DNA from: Arthrobacter sp. 24S4-2
GTDB taxonomy: Bacteria > Actinomycetota > Actinomycetes > Actinomycetales > Micrococcaceae
Length of the DNA: 64,000 bases
Direction: 5' to 3'
Assembly: GCF_005280255.1 (NCBI RefSeq)
Contig: NZ_CP040018.1
Coordinates: 310,001-374,000, forward strand
In this document: in pieces, positions 53,999 through 61,926 of the stretch
Layout: every line of letters starts with the position of its first letter
Numbering within the stretch: position 1 is the first letter of the stretch
Made by a program: the position numbers and the translations under genes
Notes under the pieces: model-generated
Database searches by the model: none
Told to the model about the DNA's origin: nothing
What the model saw: only the letters and a program-made list of their open reading frames with translations

Positions 53999-54349
53999 AT
54001 GTTGCTCGCATTTTCTGTCGCACCCTCAGGCCAGCCAGCCCATTTGACCGGCGAATCGGCCGCTCCCGGGGGCGGGGCGTCCCCTGACGCTTCAGTGCAC
54101 GACGCCGTCGCTGCCGCAGTGAAAATTGTCCGTGACTCCGGCCTGCCCAACCACACGGACTCCATGTTCACCACCATCGAGGGTGAATGGGACGAGGTGT
54201 TTGCAGTGGTCAAACAGGCCACCGAGGCAGTGGGGCGCTTCGGCAGCCGCGTGTCGCTTGTGATCAAGGCGGACATACGCCCCGGATACTCCGGCGAGCT
54301 GACCGGCAAAGTGGACCGGCTGGAAAACGCCATCGCCGACGCCGGCTAG
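53999..54349 (+). CDS. Thiamine-binding protein (YqgV/MTH1187 family)
   Basis: 116 aa with the ferredoxin-like fold of the thiamine-binding domain (PF01910): MLLAFSVAPSG at the N-terminus, HDAVAAAVKIVRDSGLPNHT near residues 33-52, TTIEGEWDEVFAVVKQATEA near 57-76 and VSLVIKADIRPGY near 84-96. Inserted after strand 1 is a Gly/Ser/Ala-rich stretch longer than usual. It likely binds thiamine in the cytosol. CAGACT sits 6 nt before the ATG, possibly a leaderless promoter. Confidence 0.82.
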   Translation: MLLAFSVAPSGQPAHLTGESAAPGGGASPDASVHDAVAAAVKIVRDSGLPNHTDSMFTTIEGEWDEVFAVVKQATEAVGRFGSRVSLVIKADIRPGYSGELTGKVDRLENAIADAG

Positions 54350-54415
54350 GTACTGCACCCGCGATACTTCCTGTGACGCTTCCCAGGGGGGAGCGGCAAC
54401 TGCAAGACTGGCCCC

Positions 54416-55093
54416 ATGATTGAGCACAAGCCCGAACCCCGGTGGGTGGCCGTCGAGGAATTCCTTTCCGACGTCGTGGTCCGCCCCGGCAGCCCGCTCA
54501 AGCGGGCCGTAACCTCCGCCGTCGAGGCCGGGATGCCGCCCATCGAAGTGGCGCCCAACGCCGGGAAGCTGCTCAAGCTGCTGGTGCAGCTTTCAGGGGC
54601 CCGGCGGGTGCTGGAAATCGGCACGCTGGCAGGCTTCAGCACCATCTGGATGGCCCAGGGACTGCCCGACGACGGCGAACTCGTCACGTGCGAATATCTC
54701 GCCAAACATGCGGAAGTGGCACGCGCCAACGTGGACGCCGCCGGCGTGGGGCACAAGGTGGACATCCGGGTGGGTGCAGCGCTCGACACGCTCCCCGCGC
54801 TGCAGGAGGCCGACGGCGCACCCTTCGATTTCGTGTTCATCGACGCGGACAAGGAAAACAACCCGCAGTACCTCGAATGGGCCATCCGGCTGGGCCGGCC
54901 GGGCACGGCCATCGTGATGGACAACGTGGTGTGGGAGGGTGCGCTGCTCGATCCCGGCATGGATGAAGTCAACGCGCCCGGCATCATCAGCGCCCTGCAA
55001 ATGATGGGGGACGACCCGCGCCTGGACGGAACGGTCATGCAGACGGTCGGGTCCAAGGGCTGGGACGGCTTCGCGCTGGCTGTGGTGCGCTGA
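54416..55093 (+). CDS. Class I SAM-dependent O-methyltransferase
   Basis: 225-aa enzyme of the catechol/caffeoyl-CoA O-methyltransferase group. The SAM-binding motif VLEIGTLAGFSTIWMAQ is near residues 65-81, the metal-binding region FDFVFIDADKENNPQYLEW near 138-156, and DNVVWEGALLDPGM near 174-187. Family members methylate catechol-like hydroxyls with a divalent metal. Single gene, AAGACT 6 nt before the ATG. Confidence 0.9.
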   Translation: MIEHKPEPRWVAVEEFLSDVVVRPGSPLKRAVTSAVEAGMPPIEVAPNAGKLLKLLVQLSGARRVLEIGTLAGFSTIWMAQGLPDDGELVTCEYLAKHAEVARANVDAAGVGHKVDIRVGAALDTLPALQEADGAPFDFVFIDADKENNPQYLEWAIRLGRPGTAIVMDNVVWEGALLDPGMDEVNAPGIISALQMMGDDPRLDGTVMQTVGSKGWDGFALAVVR

Positions 55094-55168
55094 CGCGAGC
55101 CGCCAGCTTGCGGCGGAAGCTCGCCGGACGCACGCGGCAGGCCCGGAGGTGCCGGCGTGGCGAAAATG

Positions 55169-55182
55169 CTAAGTATGCTTAG
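55169..55182. promoter_or_regulatory. Palindrome CTAAG-N4-CTTAG upstream of dps
   Basis: CTAAGTATGCTTAG is a perfect 5+5 inverted repeat 52 bases before the dps start. Near-copies precede the SRPBCC gene (21469-21482) and the DUF6458 gene (26402-26412), so it may be a shared stress-response element. Confidence 0.5.
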
Positions 55183-55234
55183 AATGAATTAACGCCGGAC
55201 GGCCCCGTCCCGCTCGCCTGCACTGGAGGAAGTA

Positions 55235-55714
55235 ATGAAAGCTTCACCGACCCTTGCCAGCAATCTCCAGATGGTCCTCACGGACATGATTGAACTGCAC
55301 GTCCAGGGCAAGCAGGCGCACTGGAACATCGTGGGCACCAACTTCCGCGACCTCCACCTGCAGCTGGACGAAATTGTCACCAGCGTGCGGCTGTTCGCGG
55401 ACGAGACGGCCGAGCGCATGCGCGCCCTGCACGCGCTCCCGGATGGCAGGAGCGCCACGGTGTCCTCGGACACCAGGCTGGAGCAGTTCCCGGAAGGACT
55501 CACCTCCACCAGGGACGCCGTCAAACTGATCACTGCACGTCTGGAGCGCACTGTGAAGACCATGCGCGATGTCCACAACGAGGTGGACGAAGAGGACCCC
55601 ACCAGCGCTGACCTGCTCCACGCCGGAATTTCCCGTCTGGAACAGCTCGCCTGGATGGTGAACGCCGAAACCATGACCGCGTCGGCCTCTGTCACCGCGC
55701 CGGATCACGGCTGA
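55235..55714 (+). CDS. dps: Dps family DNA-binding ferritin
   Basis: 159-aa Dps. The ferroxidase ligands are in KQAHWNIVGTNFRDLHLQLD near residues 26-45 (two histidines and the aspartate), with the glutamate in DETAERMRAL near 56-65. It oxidises and stores iron in a dodecamer and protects DNA from peroxide. GGAGG precedes the ATG. The N-terminus is short, so DNA binding through a long tail is not evident. The next gene begins 20 bases later. Confidence 0.92.
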   Translation: MKASPTLASNLQMVLTDMIELHVQGKQAHWNIVGTNFRDLHLQLDEIVTSVRLFADETAERMRALHALPDGRSATVSSDTRLEQFPEGLTSTRDAVKLITARLERTVKTMRDVHNEVDEEDPTSADLLHAGISRLEQLAWMVNAETMTASASVTAPDHG

Positions 55715-55734
55715 GGGACAGGGCGCCAGGCGGA

Positions 55735-56880
55735 ATGCAGCCCCCATCCGGACCGCAGCCGGTGCGGATCAGTTCCGCCCCCGGCCGGCTTGAAGCGACG
55801 GTCCCGCTGCTCGAATCGGTGCGGGACGCCGTGGGAGATGTTCCGGCGCTTCTGGCGCTGGCCCGGAGTGTCGGGCGGACAGCTCCGCGGCCGGGCGACG
55901 GCGACACCGCACACCTGTGGGAACTGCTGGCTTCCGTTACAGCCGTGGACGTGGCTGCCGGGCGGGTGCTCGAACCGCACCTTGACGCCGTCGCCATCCT
56001 CGCGCAGGCGGGTGCCATCGCCCGCGAAGGCAGTGGAACGGCCAGGGCGGCGACCGGCGTTGTGCCTGCAGCGGTGCCTGAAGCTGCGGACGGTGCCTGG
56101 GGTGTGTTCGCCGCCGAAGGGCCCGGCCTGCGCCTTGAGGCCTCGCCGGACGGCGCCGGCGGTTACGTCCTGGACGGATCCAAGCCGTGGTGTTCGCTTG
56201 CTGCGCAACTGGACGGGGCCGTGCTCACTGCGCACCTGGCAGGGGGAAACTCCGGGGATGCGGGAACAGGCGCCCGGGCGGCCTTCGCCGTCAAGCTGCG
56301 TGACCCGGGAGTTTCCTGCGAAACGCCGCAATGGTCCAGCCGCGGCCTGCGGGAAATCCCCAGCGGGACCGTGCACTTTGAGGGTGTCCGTGCCGTGCCG
56401 GTGGGAGGTCCGGGCTGGTACTTCGAACGGCCGGGCTTCGCCTGGGGCGGCATGGGTGTGGCGGCCTGTTGGCTGGGTGGGGCCGTTGCCGTGGCACGTG
56501 ATTTCGGCTCCGCACTGGCCAAGGCCGCGGAGGGCGGGCGCGAACCGGATCAGGTTGCACTGGCCCACCTTGGCGAAACGGACCGTATCATCGCCGCCCT
56601 GACCGGCTATCTGGCGCGGACGGCGGCACGGATCGACGCCGGGGACCTGTCCGGCTCCGGTGCGTGGAGCGAGGCGCTGCGCGTGCGCGGCGCCGTGGCC
56701 GCCGCCGTCGAACGCATCCAGGCCATGGTGGCCCAGAACCTGGGGCCGGGCCCCCTGGCCTTCAACGAACCGTACGGAAAACGGATGGCGGACCTGTCGC
56801 TTTACATCCGCCAGCACCACGCCATGCGGGACGACGCCCAGCTCGGCGCACTGACCCTGAAAGGCGACCGCTCATGGTGA
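55735..56880 (+). CDS. Acyl-CoA dehydrogenase-like protein
   Basis: 381 aa with the acyl-CoA dehydrogenase fold. The middle beta-domain has YVLDGSKPWCSLAAQLDGAV near residues 145-164. The C-terminal four-helix region includes GPGPLAFNEPYGKRMADLSL then YIRQHHAMRDDAQLG near 340-370. The usual catalytic glutamate is not evident in the C-terminal helices, so true dehydrogenase activity is doubtful; amine or N-hydroxy oxidation, or a structural role, is possible. It overlaps the deacetylase-methyltransferase gene by 7 bases and belongs to that cassette. Confidence 0.8.
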   Translation: MQPPSGPQPVRISSAPGRLEATVPLLESVRDAVGDVPALLALARSVGRTAPRPGDGDTAHLWELLASVTAVDVAAGRVLEPHLDAVAILAQAGAIAREGSGTARAATGVVPAAVPEAADGAWGVFAAEGPGLRLEASPDGAGGYVLDGSKPWCSLAAQLDGAVLTAHLAGGNSGDAGTGARAAFAVKLRDPGVSCETPQWSSRGLREIPSGTVHFEGVRAVPVGGPGWYFERPGFAWGGMGVAACWLGGAVAVARDFGSALAKAAEGGREPDQVALAHLGETDRIIAALTGYLARTAARIDAGDLSGSGAWSEALRVRGAVAAAVERIQAMVAQNLGPGPLAFNEPYGKRMADLSLYIRQHHAMRDDAQLGALTLKGDRSW

Positions 56881-58241
56881 CCTTCTCGCACGCGGATACC
56901 GGCACTGCCGAGAGCGAATGGGAGGCCAGCGGGCTGTCCGTCCTCCCGGAGCTTCCGCTCGGTGCAGGAGAACTCGCCTCCATGACCTTCGTTGTGCTGG
57001 CGGCACACCCCGATGATGAAACTTTGGGTGCCGGAGGATTGCTGTCCCGGCTGCACGCCGCTGGCGCCGGCGTTGAGGTGTTGCTGTGCACTGCCGGGGA
57101 GGCGTCGCATCCGGAGTCGCGGACCACGACGCCGGAACAGCTCGCGGCTGTGCGGCTCGGCGAATTCGGGGCCGCCGTCACCGCGCTGGCGCCCGGTTCC
57201 CCGTGGCGGTTCCTGCAGCTTCCGGACGGCCAGCTTGCCGCAGGAAGTGACCGCATCGCTGCCGCGGTGCGGGAGTCGATTGCAGCGTCCGGCCGTCCGG
57301 CGAACCACGTGGTCATCGTGGCGCCGTACCGCTCCGACGGGCACACGGACCACGACGTGCTGGGTTCAGTGGCGGCCGAGGTTGCCGCAGCCGGCGGCCA
57401 CGGGCTGCTCGAATACCCCGTCTGGTACTGGCTGTGGGCCGTGCCTGCGGACACCGCGTGGCGGTCGTGGGTCCGCGTGCCGCTGGCGCCGAAGGAGCAG
57501 CGCGCCAAGGCTTTGGCCATGCAGGCGCACGCCTCGCAGACGGAGCCGCTGTCCGCGCAGCCCGGCGACGAGGTGCTGCTGGCCGGGAGCTTCCTCGACC
57601 ACTTTTCCCGGTCCTGGGAAACGTTCGCATGGCACGCGCCCGCCGGCGGGACCAACGGCGCCGGTGATGCAGAGCGGATCTTCGACGCCGTGCACAGCCG
57701 GAGCGATGACCCGTGGGGCTATGCCACGAGCTGGTACGAACAGCGCAAGCGGGCGCTGACACTCGCCATCCTGCCGGCGGAGGACTACGGCTCCGGGCTG
57801 GAGGTGGGCTGTTCGATCGGGACGCTTAGCGTGGAACTCGCCCCGCGGTGCAGGCAATTCCTGGCAGTCGATGCCAGCAGCGCCGCGCTGGTCCAGGCAG
57901 CGGAACGGCTGACCGGCCACGCCTCCGCACAGACGCAGCGCCTCACGGTTCCGCACGAGTGGCCCGAAGGCACCTTCGACCTGGTCGCAGTCTCCGAAAT
58001 GGGGTACTACCTGACTCCTGGCGAACTGGCCGAGCTGTTCACACGGGTGGAGGCCTCCATGAACCCCGGCGGAACGCTGGTCCTCTGCCACTGGCGGCAC
58101 CCGGTGGAAGGCTGGGAGCTCGACGGGGACGCGGTCCATGAACTGGCCCGCCGGCAGCTCCGCTGGCCCACAGCGGCCCTCCACCTTGAGAAGGACTTCG
58201 TCCTGGAGGTCTTTGTCGCCCCGCCCGGAATCCAGCAGTGA
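56874..58241 (+). CDS. PIG-L deacetylase fused to NodS-like methyltransferase
   Basis: 455-aa bifunctional protein. Residues ~35-240 are a PIG-L/LmbE zinc deacetylase: VVLAAHPDDETLGAGGLLSR (the AHPDDE metal motif) and SDGHTDHDVLGSVAAEV near 145-161 with the second zinc histidine. Residues ~270-450 are a class I SAM methyltransferase of NodS type: GLEVGCSIGTLSVELAPRC near 307, FLAVDASSAAL, and FDLVAVSEMGYYL near 367. Such a pair could remove an acetyl from an amino sugar and methylate the freed nitrogen. ATG 56874 lies in the end of the preceding gene; the frame runs on to 56664 inside that gene. The GT2 gene follows by 1 base. Confidence 0.87.
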   Translation: MVTFSHADTGTAESEWEASGLSVLPELPLGAGELASMTFVVLAAHPDDETLGAGGLLSRLHAAGAGVEVLLCTAGEASHPESRTTTPEQLAAVRLGEFGAAVTALAPGSPWRFLQLPDGQLAAGSDRIAAAVRESIAASGRPANHVVIVAPYRSDGHTDHDVLGSVAAEVAAAGGHGLLEYPVWYWLWAVPADTAWRSWVRVPLAPKEQRAKALAMQAHASQTEPLSAQPGDEVLLAGSFLDHFSRSWETFAWHAPAGGTNGAGDAERIFDAVHSRSDDPWGYATSWYEQRKRALTLAILPAEDYGSGLEVGCSIGTLSVELAPRCRQFLAVDASSAALVQAAERLTGHASAQTQRLTVPHEWPEGTFDLVAVSEMGYYLTPGELAELFTRVEASMNPGGTLVLCHWRHPVEGWELDGDAVHELARRQLRWPTAALHLEKDFVLEVFVAPPGIQQ

Positions 58242-58242
58242 G

Positions 58243-59070
58243 ATGACCGGCGAAATGACGGAACGGGCAGTCGACTGTCCTGCCGAGGAGGCCCTGGCCG
58301 GGCAGCGTATCGACCGCGTAGCGGTAGTGATGCCGGCCCACAACGAGGACCAGCACCTCCACCGCGCGCTGGCCGCCCTTCGTGCGGCCGCCGACTCATT
58401 GCACGCCAAGAGGCCTGACCTGACCACCACCATAACGGTGGTGCTGGACAGCTGCACCGACCAATCGGAAGGAATCGCGGCCCGGTACGTGTCCGCCGAC
58501 CCGCGCTTTTCGGCGATGAACGTCCGGCTGCGCAGCATCGGCCCCAGCCGGGCGGCGGGGGTCAGGGCCGCGCTGACTGCTTCCAACGCCGCTTCCAACC
58601 TCAACGCCGGCAGCATCTGGTTGGCCAATACCGATGCCGACTCCGCCGTTCCAGAGCACTGGCTGGTGCGCCAGGTTGAACTGGCCGACGCAGGCGCCGA
58701 CGTCATCCTGGGGTCCGTGGAACCGGACCCGGCCGGAATGGACCCGCTGATCCTGCGCCGCTGGCTGGCACGGCACCACTTCCGGGAGGACCACCCCCAC
58801 ATCTACGGCGCGAACTTCGGCGTCCGCGCCGCTGCTTACCTTGCGTCCGGCGGGTTTCCCCGTATGCGCGTCCACGAGGACCGGATCCTAGTGGAGAACC
58901 TGCGCCGGCACGCCTACACGGTACTGGCCACCGATTCCATCCGGGTGCTGACCTCGGGCCGCACGCATGCTCGCGCTCCGCAGGGGTTCGGTGCCTACCT
59001 CCGGGCGCTGGCGCTGGACCTCCCGGTGCTGGACTTGCCCGAATTGGACCAGGGCAGTGGTGACCTTTGA
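58243..59070 (+). CDS. Glycosyltransferase family 2
   Basis: 275-aa soluble GT-A transferase. VAVVMPAHNEDQHLHRALAA near residues 24-43 gives the nucleotide-binding start. VVLDSCTDQSEGIAARY is near 65, the metal-binding DAD in LANTDADSAVPEHWL near 125, and a catalytic-base-like ED in MRVHEDRILVENLRRH near 208. There are no membrane helices. It starts 1 base after the deacetylase-methyltransferase stop, so it probably makes or uses the same glycan or glycolipid. The donor and acceptor are unknown. Confidence 0.87.
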   Translation: MTGEMTERAVDCPAEEALAGQRIDRVAVVMPAHNEDQHLHRALAALRAAADSLHAKRPDLTTTITVVLDSCTDQSEGIAARYVSADPRFSAMNVRLRSIGPSRAAGVRAALTASNAASNLNAGSIWLANTDADSAVPEHWLVRQVELADAGADVILGSVEPDPAGMDPLILRRWLARHHFREDHPHIYGANFGVRAAAYLASGGFPRMRVHEDRILVENLRRHAYTVLATDSIRVLTSGRTHARAPQGFGAYLRALALDLPVLDLPELDQGSGDL

Positions 59071-59072
59071 CC

Positions 59073-59092
59073 CTAGGAGCCTGAACTCCTAG
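59073..59092. promoter_or_regulatory. Inverted repeat CTAGGAG-N6-CTCCTAG
   Basis: A perfect 7+7 palindrome 2 bases after the GT2 stop and 47 bases before the cation ATPase start. With no T-run it fits an operator for the ATPase-PEP synthase operon at least as well as a terminator. Confidence 0.5.
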
Positions 59093-59139
59093 ACCGCATC
59101 CTCGATCCATGGGATTCCCACCCAGTGCCGTAGTTTCGT

Positions 59140-61926
59140 GTGTCCGGCGCTGCCAGTGAACAACGGGCTGCAGCCGTGATCCCTGGCGCTGGCTCCCTGC
59201 CGGAGACGGCCGGCCTCAGCTCCGAGGAGGCTGCCCTGCGGCTGCGGAAGGTCGGGCCGAACCGGCTGCCGGAGGGTCGCACGGTCCCGCGCTGGCGCAA
59301 ACTTCTGGCCGAGCTGACCCACTTCTTCGCCATCATGCTTTGGGTCGCGGCCGGGCTCGCCTACGTGGCCGGCATGCCGCAACTGGCTGTGGCAATCGTC
59401 GTGGTGATCCTGGTCAACGGCCTGTTCGCCTATATCCAGCAGGAGCGTGCACAACGGGCTGCCTCCAAGCTTCGCGAGCTGCTCCCGGCCATGGTCTCAG
59501 TCCGCCGCGACAGGCGCATTGTGAAAGTCCACACCACTGAGCTCGTGCCCGACGATGTGGTGGTTCTGGTTGCCGGCGACCGGGTCCCGGCGGATCTCCG
59601 TCTGGTGCTTGCCTCCGGTTGCTCGGTGGACGAGTCGATGCTCACCGGCGAAAGCGAAGCCGTAGCCAAGGCCCCGGGAGACGCTGTGCTCGGCGGGACT
59701 TTCCTGGTCAACGGCGAGGCAGAGGGGACCGTCGCGGTCACCGGCGGCGGCACCCGTCTCGCCGAAATCGCCGCCCTGACCGGCAGGGTTGAGGCGCCGC
59801 CAACCCCGCTGGCGCGGGAACTGCAACGCATTGTCCGTGTTGTCGCGGCCGTGGCGCTGGGGATCGGCGGACTGTTCTTTGTGCTCTCGCTGCTGGTGGG
59901 TATTTCCTGGCGCGACGCGTTCCTCTTCGCGATCGGGGTGGCCGTGGCACTCGTGCCCGAAGGCCTGCTTCCCACGGTCACGCTTTCCCTGGCCGTCGGG
60001 GCGCAGCGGATGGCACTACGCAACGCATTGGTCCGGAACCTGGAAGCGGTGGAAACACTCGGCTCCACGACCTTCATTTGCACGGACAAGACCGGCACGC
60101 TCACCCAGAACCGGATGAACGCCGTCGAGGTCTGGACCCCGGCCGGGGTGCTCAGCATCATCGGGGCGGGCTACGGGCCAGAGGCTGAGATCACCGGGAC
60201 GGGAGCCGGGGAGGCCCGGCACCTCAGCACCGCTGCGCTGGCCGCGTCCGCGGGGCGCGCGGTGCTCCACGAGGGACAGTGGATTGCCGAGGGCGACCCG
60301 ATGGAGGCTGCCATTGATGCGCTCGCCGCCCGGCTGGCAGGCCCCGGGCAGCCACCCGAGGATCCCGAGGTGTCGCACCGCTTCGCCTTCGATCCCCGGC
60401 GGTTGCGGGAGTCGGCGATCGTCGGCACCACGCTCTTCGTCAAGGGTGCGCCGGAGTCCGTGATTCCGCTGTGTGGCGGGGACGCCGCGGACCGGGCCCT
60501 GCACATGGTGGACCAGATGGCCTCCCACGGCCTGCGGGTACTGGCCGTGGCCGAGCGGCCCCTGCCCGGCCTGCCCGGGGCCAGCTTCAGGCTGGAGGAG
60601 GTGGAGCGTGAACTGACGCTGCTGGGGCTGATCGGCCTGCATGATCCGCCGCGGGCCGAGGTACGCCTGGCGCTTGAGGCCGCCCGCGAGGCGGGAATCA
60701 AGGTAGCCATGGTCACCGGCGACCATGCCTTCACAGCGGCCGCCATCGCCCGGGAAACCGGGCTGATCGGTTCACCCGAGCTGGTGCTGGAGGGACACAC
60801 CCTGCCGGAGGACGACGCCGTCCTGACCGCCCTGCTGGACCGCGACGGCGTGGTGGTCAGCCGGGTCACGCCTGAACAGAAACTTCGGGTGGCCCGCCTG
60901 CTCCAGCGCAGGGGCCACGTGGTGGCGATGACCGGCGACGGCGTCAACGACGGCCCGGCCCTCCAGCAGGCCGATATCGGCGTGGCCATGGGGCTGAGCG
61001 GAACGGACGTGGCCCGCGAGGCAGCGGACCTGGTGCTCCTGGATGACGACTTCGCCACCATCATCGCCGCAGTGGAGCAGGGCCGCGCCACGTACGCGAA
61101 TATCCGCCGCTTCCTGACCTACCACCTGACGGACAACGTCGCCGAGCTCACGCCGTTCGTGATCTGGGCCCTCTCCGGCGGCCGCTTCCCGCTGGCCCTG
61201 AGCGTGCTGCAGATCCTCGCCCTCGACATCGGCACCGACCTCCTCCCGGCGCTGGCCCTGGGCAGCGAAGCTCCCAGCAAGGGCACGCTCAAACGGCCGC
61301 CGGAGCGGAGGCACCTGATGGACCGTGCCTTGATGTTCCGGGTGTTCGGGCTGCTGGGTCCGGTCGAAGCCGTCTTCGAAATGACCGCCTACACTGCTGT
61401 ACTCCTGGGTGCGGGCTGGCGCCCGGGCGCGGCGCTTCCGGTAGCGGACGTCCTGATGGCGGCGTCCGGAGCGGCCTTCACCACGGTGGTCCTGGGGCAG
61501 CTGGCCAACGCCTTCGCGTGCCGCAGCGCTTCCGTACCGCCGTGGCGGCTCGGCTGGTTCAGTAACCGGCTGCTGCTCTGGGCGGTGCTGGCCGAGCTGG
61601 GGCTGCTGGCAGTGTTCCTGTTCCTCGGGCCGCTGGCCACCCTGCTGGGCCACGCCCCGCCGTCGCCCGGGGGCCTGGCCGTGGCGCTCGCCGCCATGCC
61701 CGCCGTCATCGTCGCGGACTGGCTCTACAAGGTGGTCCGCCACCGCAGATGGGGCACTGCCGCTCCGGCGCTGCTTTTGGCGCCGCCGGGCGCAACGCTT
61801 ATGGTGCCGCCAGCCGCAACGCCATCCGCACAGAAACAGGTGAGGTCCAAAGCCTCTGACCCGCCGAGGCCCGGCAAACGAGGATCAATCCATGGAGGAG
61901 CAAGCGGCGGGAGCAGTCATGACTGA
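59140..61926 (+). CDS. P2-type cation-transporting ATPase
   Basis: 928-aa P-type ATPase. The actuator motif is MLTGES near residue 167. TM4 reads VALVPEGLLPTVTLSLAVGA near 268, closer to Na+/K+- and H+/K+-type P2C pumps than to the usual Ca2+ pump sequence. Phosphorylation aspartate is in CTDKTGTLTQNRM near 313, KGAPE near 444, and the hinge MTGDGVNDGPALQQADIGVA near 597. Six C-terminal helices complete the pump. The ion cannot be fixed from sequence. The last ~60 residues are a Pro/Ser/Gly-rich tail ending GGASGGSSHD. Its stop overlaps the PEP synthase start by 8 bases. The GTG start has a weak ribosome site. Confidence 0.88.
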   Translation: MSGAASEQRAAAVIPGAGSLPETAGLSSEEAALRLRKVGPNRLPEGRTVPRWRKLLAELTHFFAIMLWVAAGLAYVAGMPQLAVAIVVVILVNGLFAYIQQERAQRAASKLRELLPAMVSVRRDRRIVKVHTTELVPDDVVVLVAGDRVPADLRLVLASGCSVDESMLTGESEAVAKAPGDAVLGGTFLVNGEAEGTVAVTGGGTRLAEIAALTGRVEAPPTPLARELQRIVRVVAAVALGIGGLFFVLSLLVGISWRDAFLFAIGVAVALVPEGLLPTVTLSLAVGAQRMALRNALVRNLEAVETLGSTTFICTDKTGTLTQNRMNAVEVWTPAGVLSIIGAGYGPEAEITGTGAGEARHLSTAALAASAGRAVLHEGQWIAEGDPMEAAIDALAARLAGPGQPPEDPEVSHRFAFDPRRLRESAIVGTTLFVKGAPESVIPLCGGDAADRALHMVDQMASHGLRVLAVAERPLPGLPGASFRLEEVERELTLLGLIGLHDPPRAEVRLALEAAREAGIKVAMVTGDHAFTAAAIARETGLIGSPELVLEGHTLPEDDAVLTALLDRDGVVVSRVTPEQKLRVARLLQRRGHVVAMTGDGVNDGPALQQADIGVAMGLSGTDVAREAADLVLLDDDFATIIAAVEQGRATYANIRRFLTYHLTDNVAELTPFVIWALSGGRFPLALSVLQILALDIGTDLLPALALGSEAPSKGTLKRPPERRHLMDRALMFRVFGLLGPVEAVFEMTAYTAVLLGAGWRPGAALPVADVLMAASGAAFTTVVLGQLANAFACRSASVPPWRLGWFSNRLLLWAVLAELGLLAVFLFLGPLATLLGHAPPSPGGLAVALAAMPAVIVADWLYKVVRHRRWGTAAPALLLAPPGATLMVPPAATPSAQKQVRSKASDPPRPGKRGSIHGGASGGSSHD

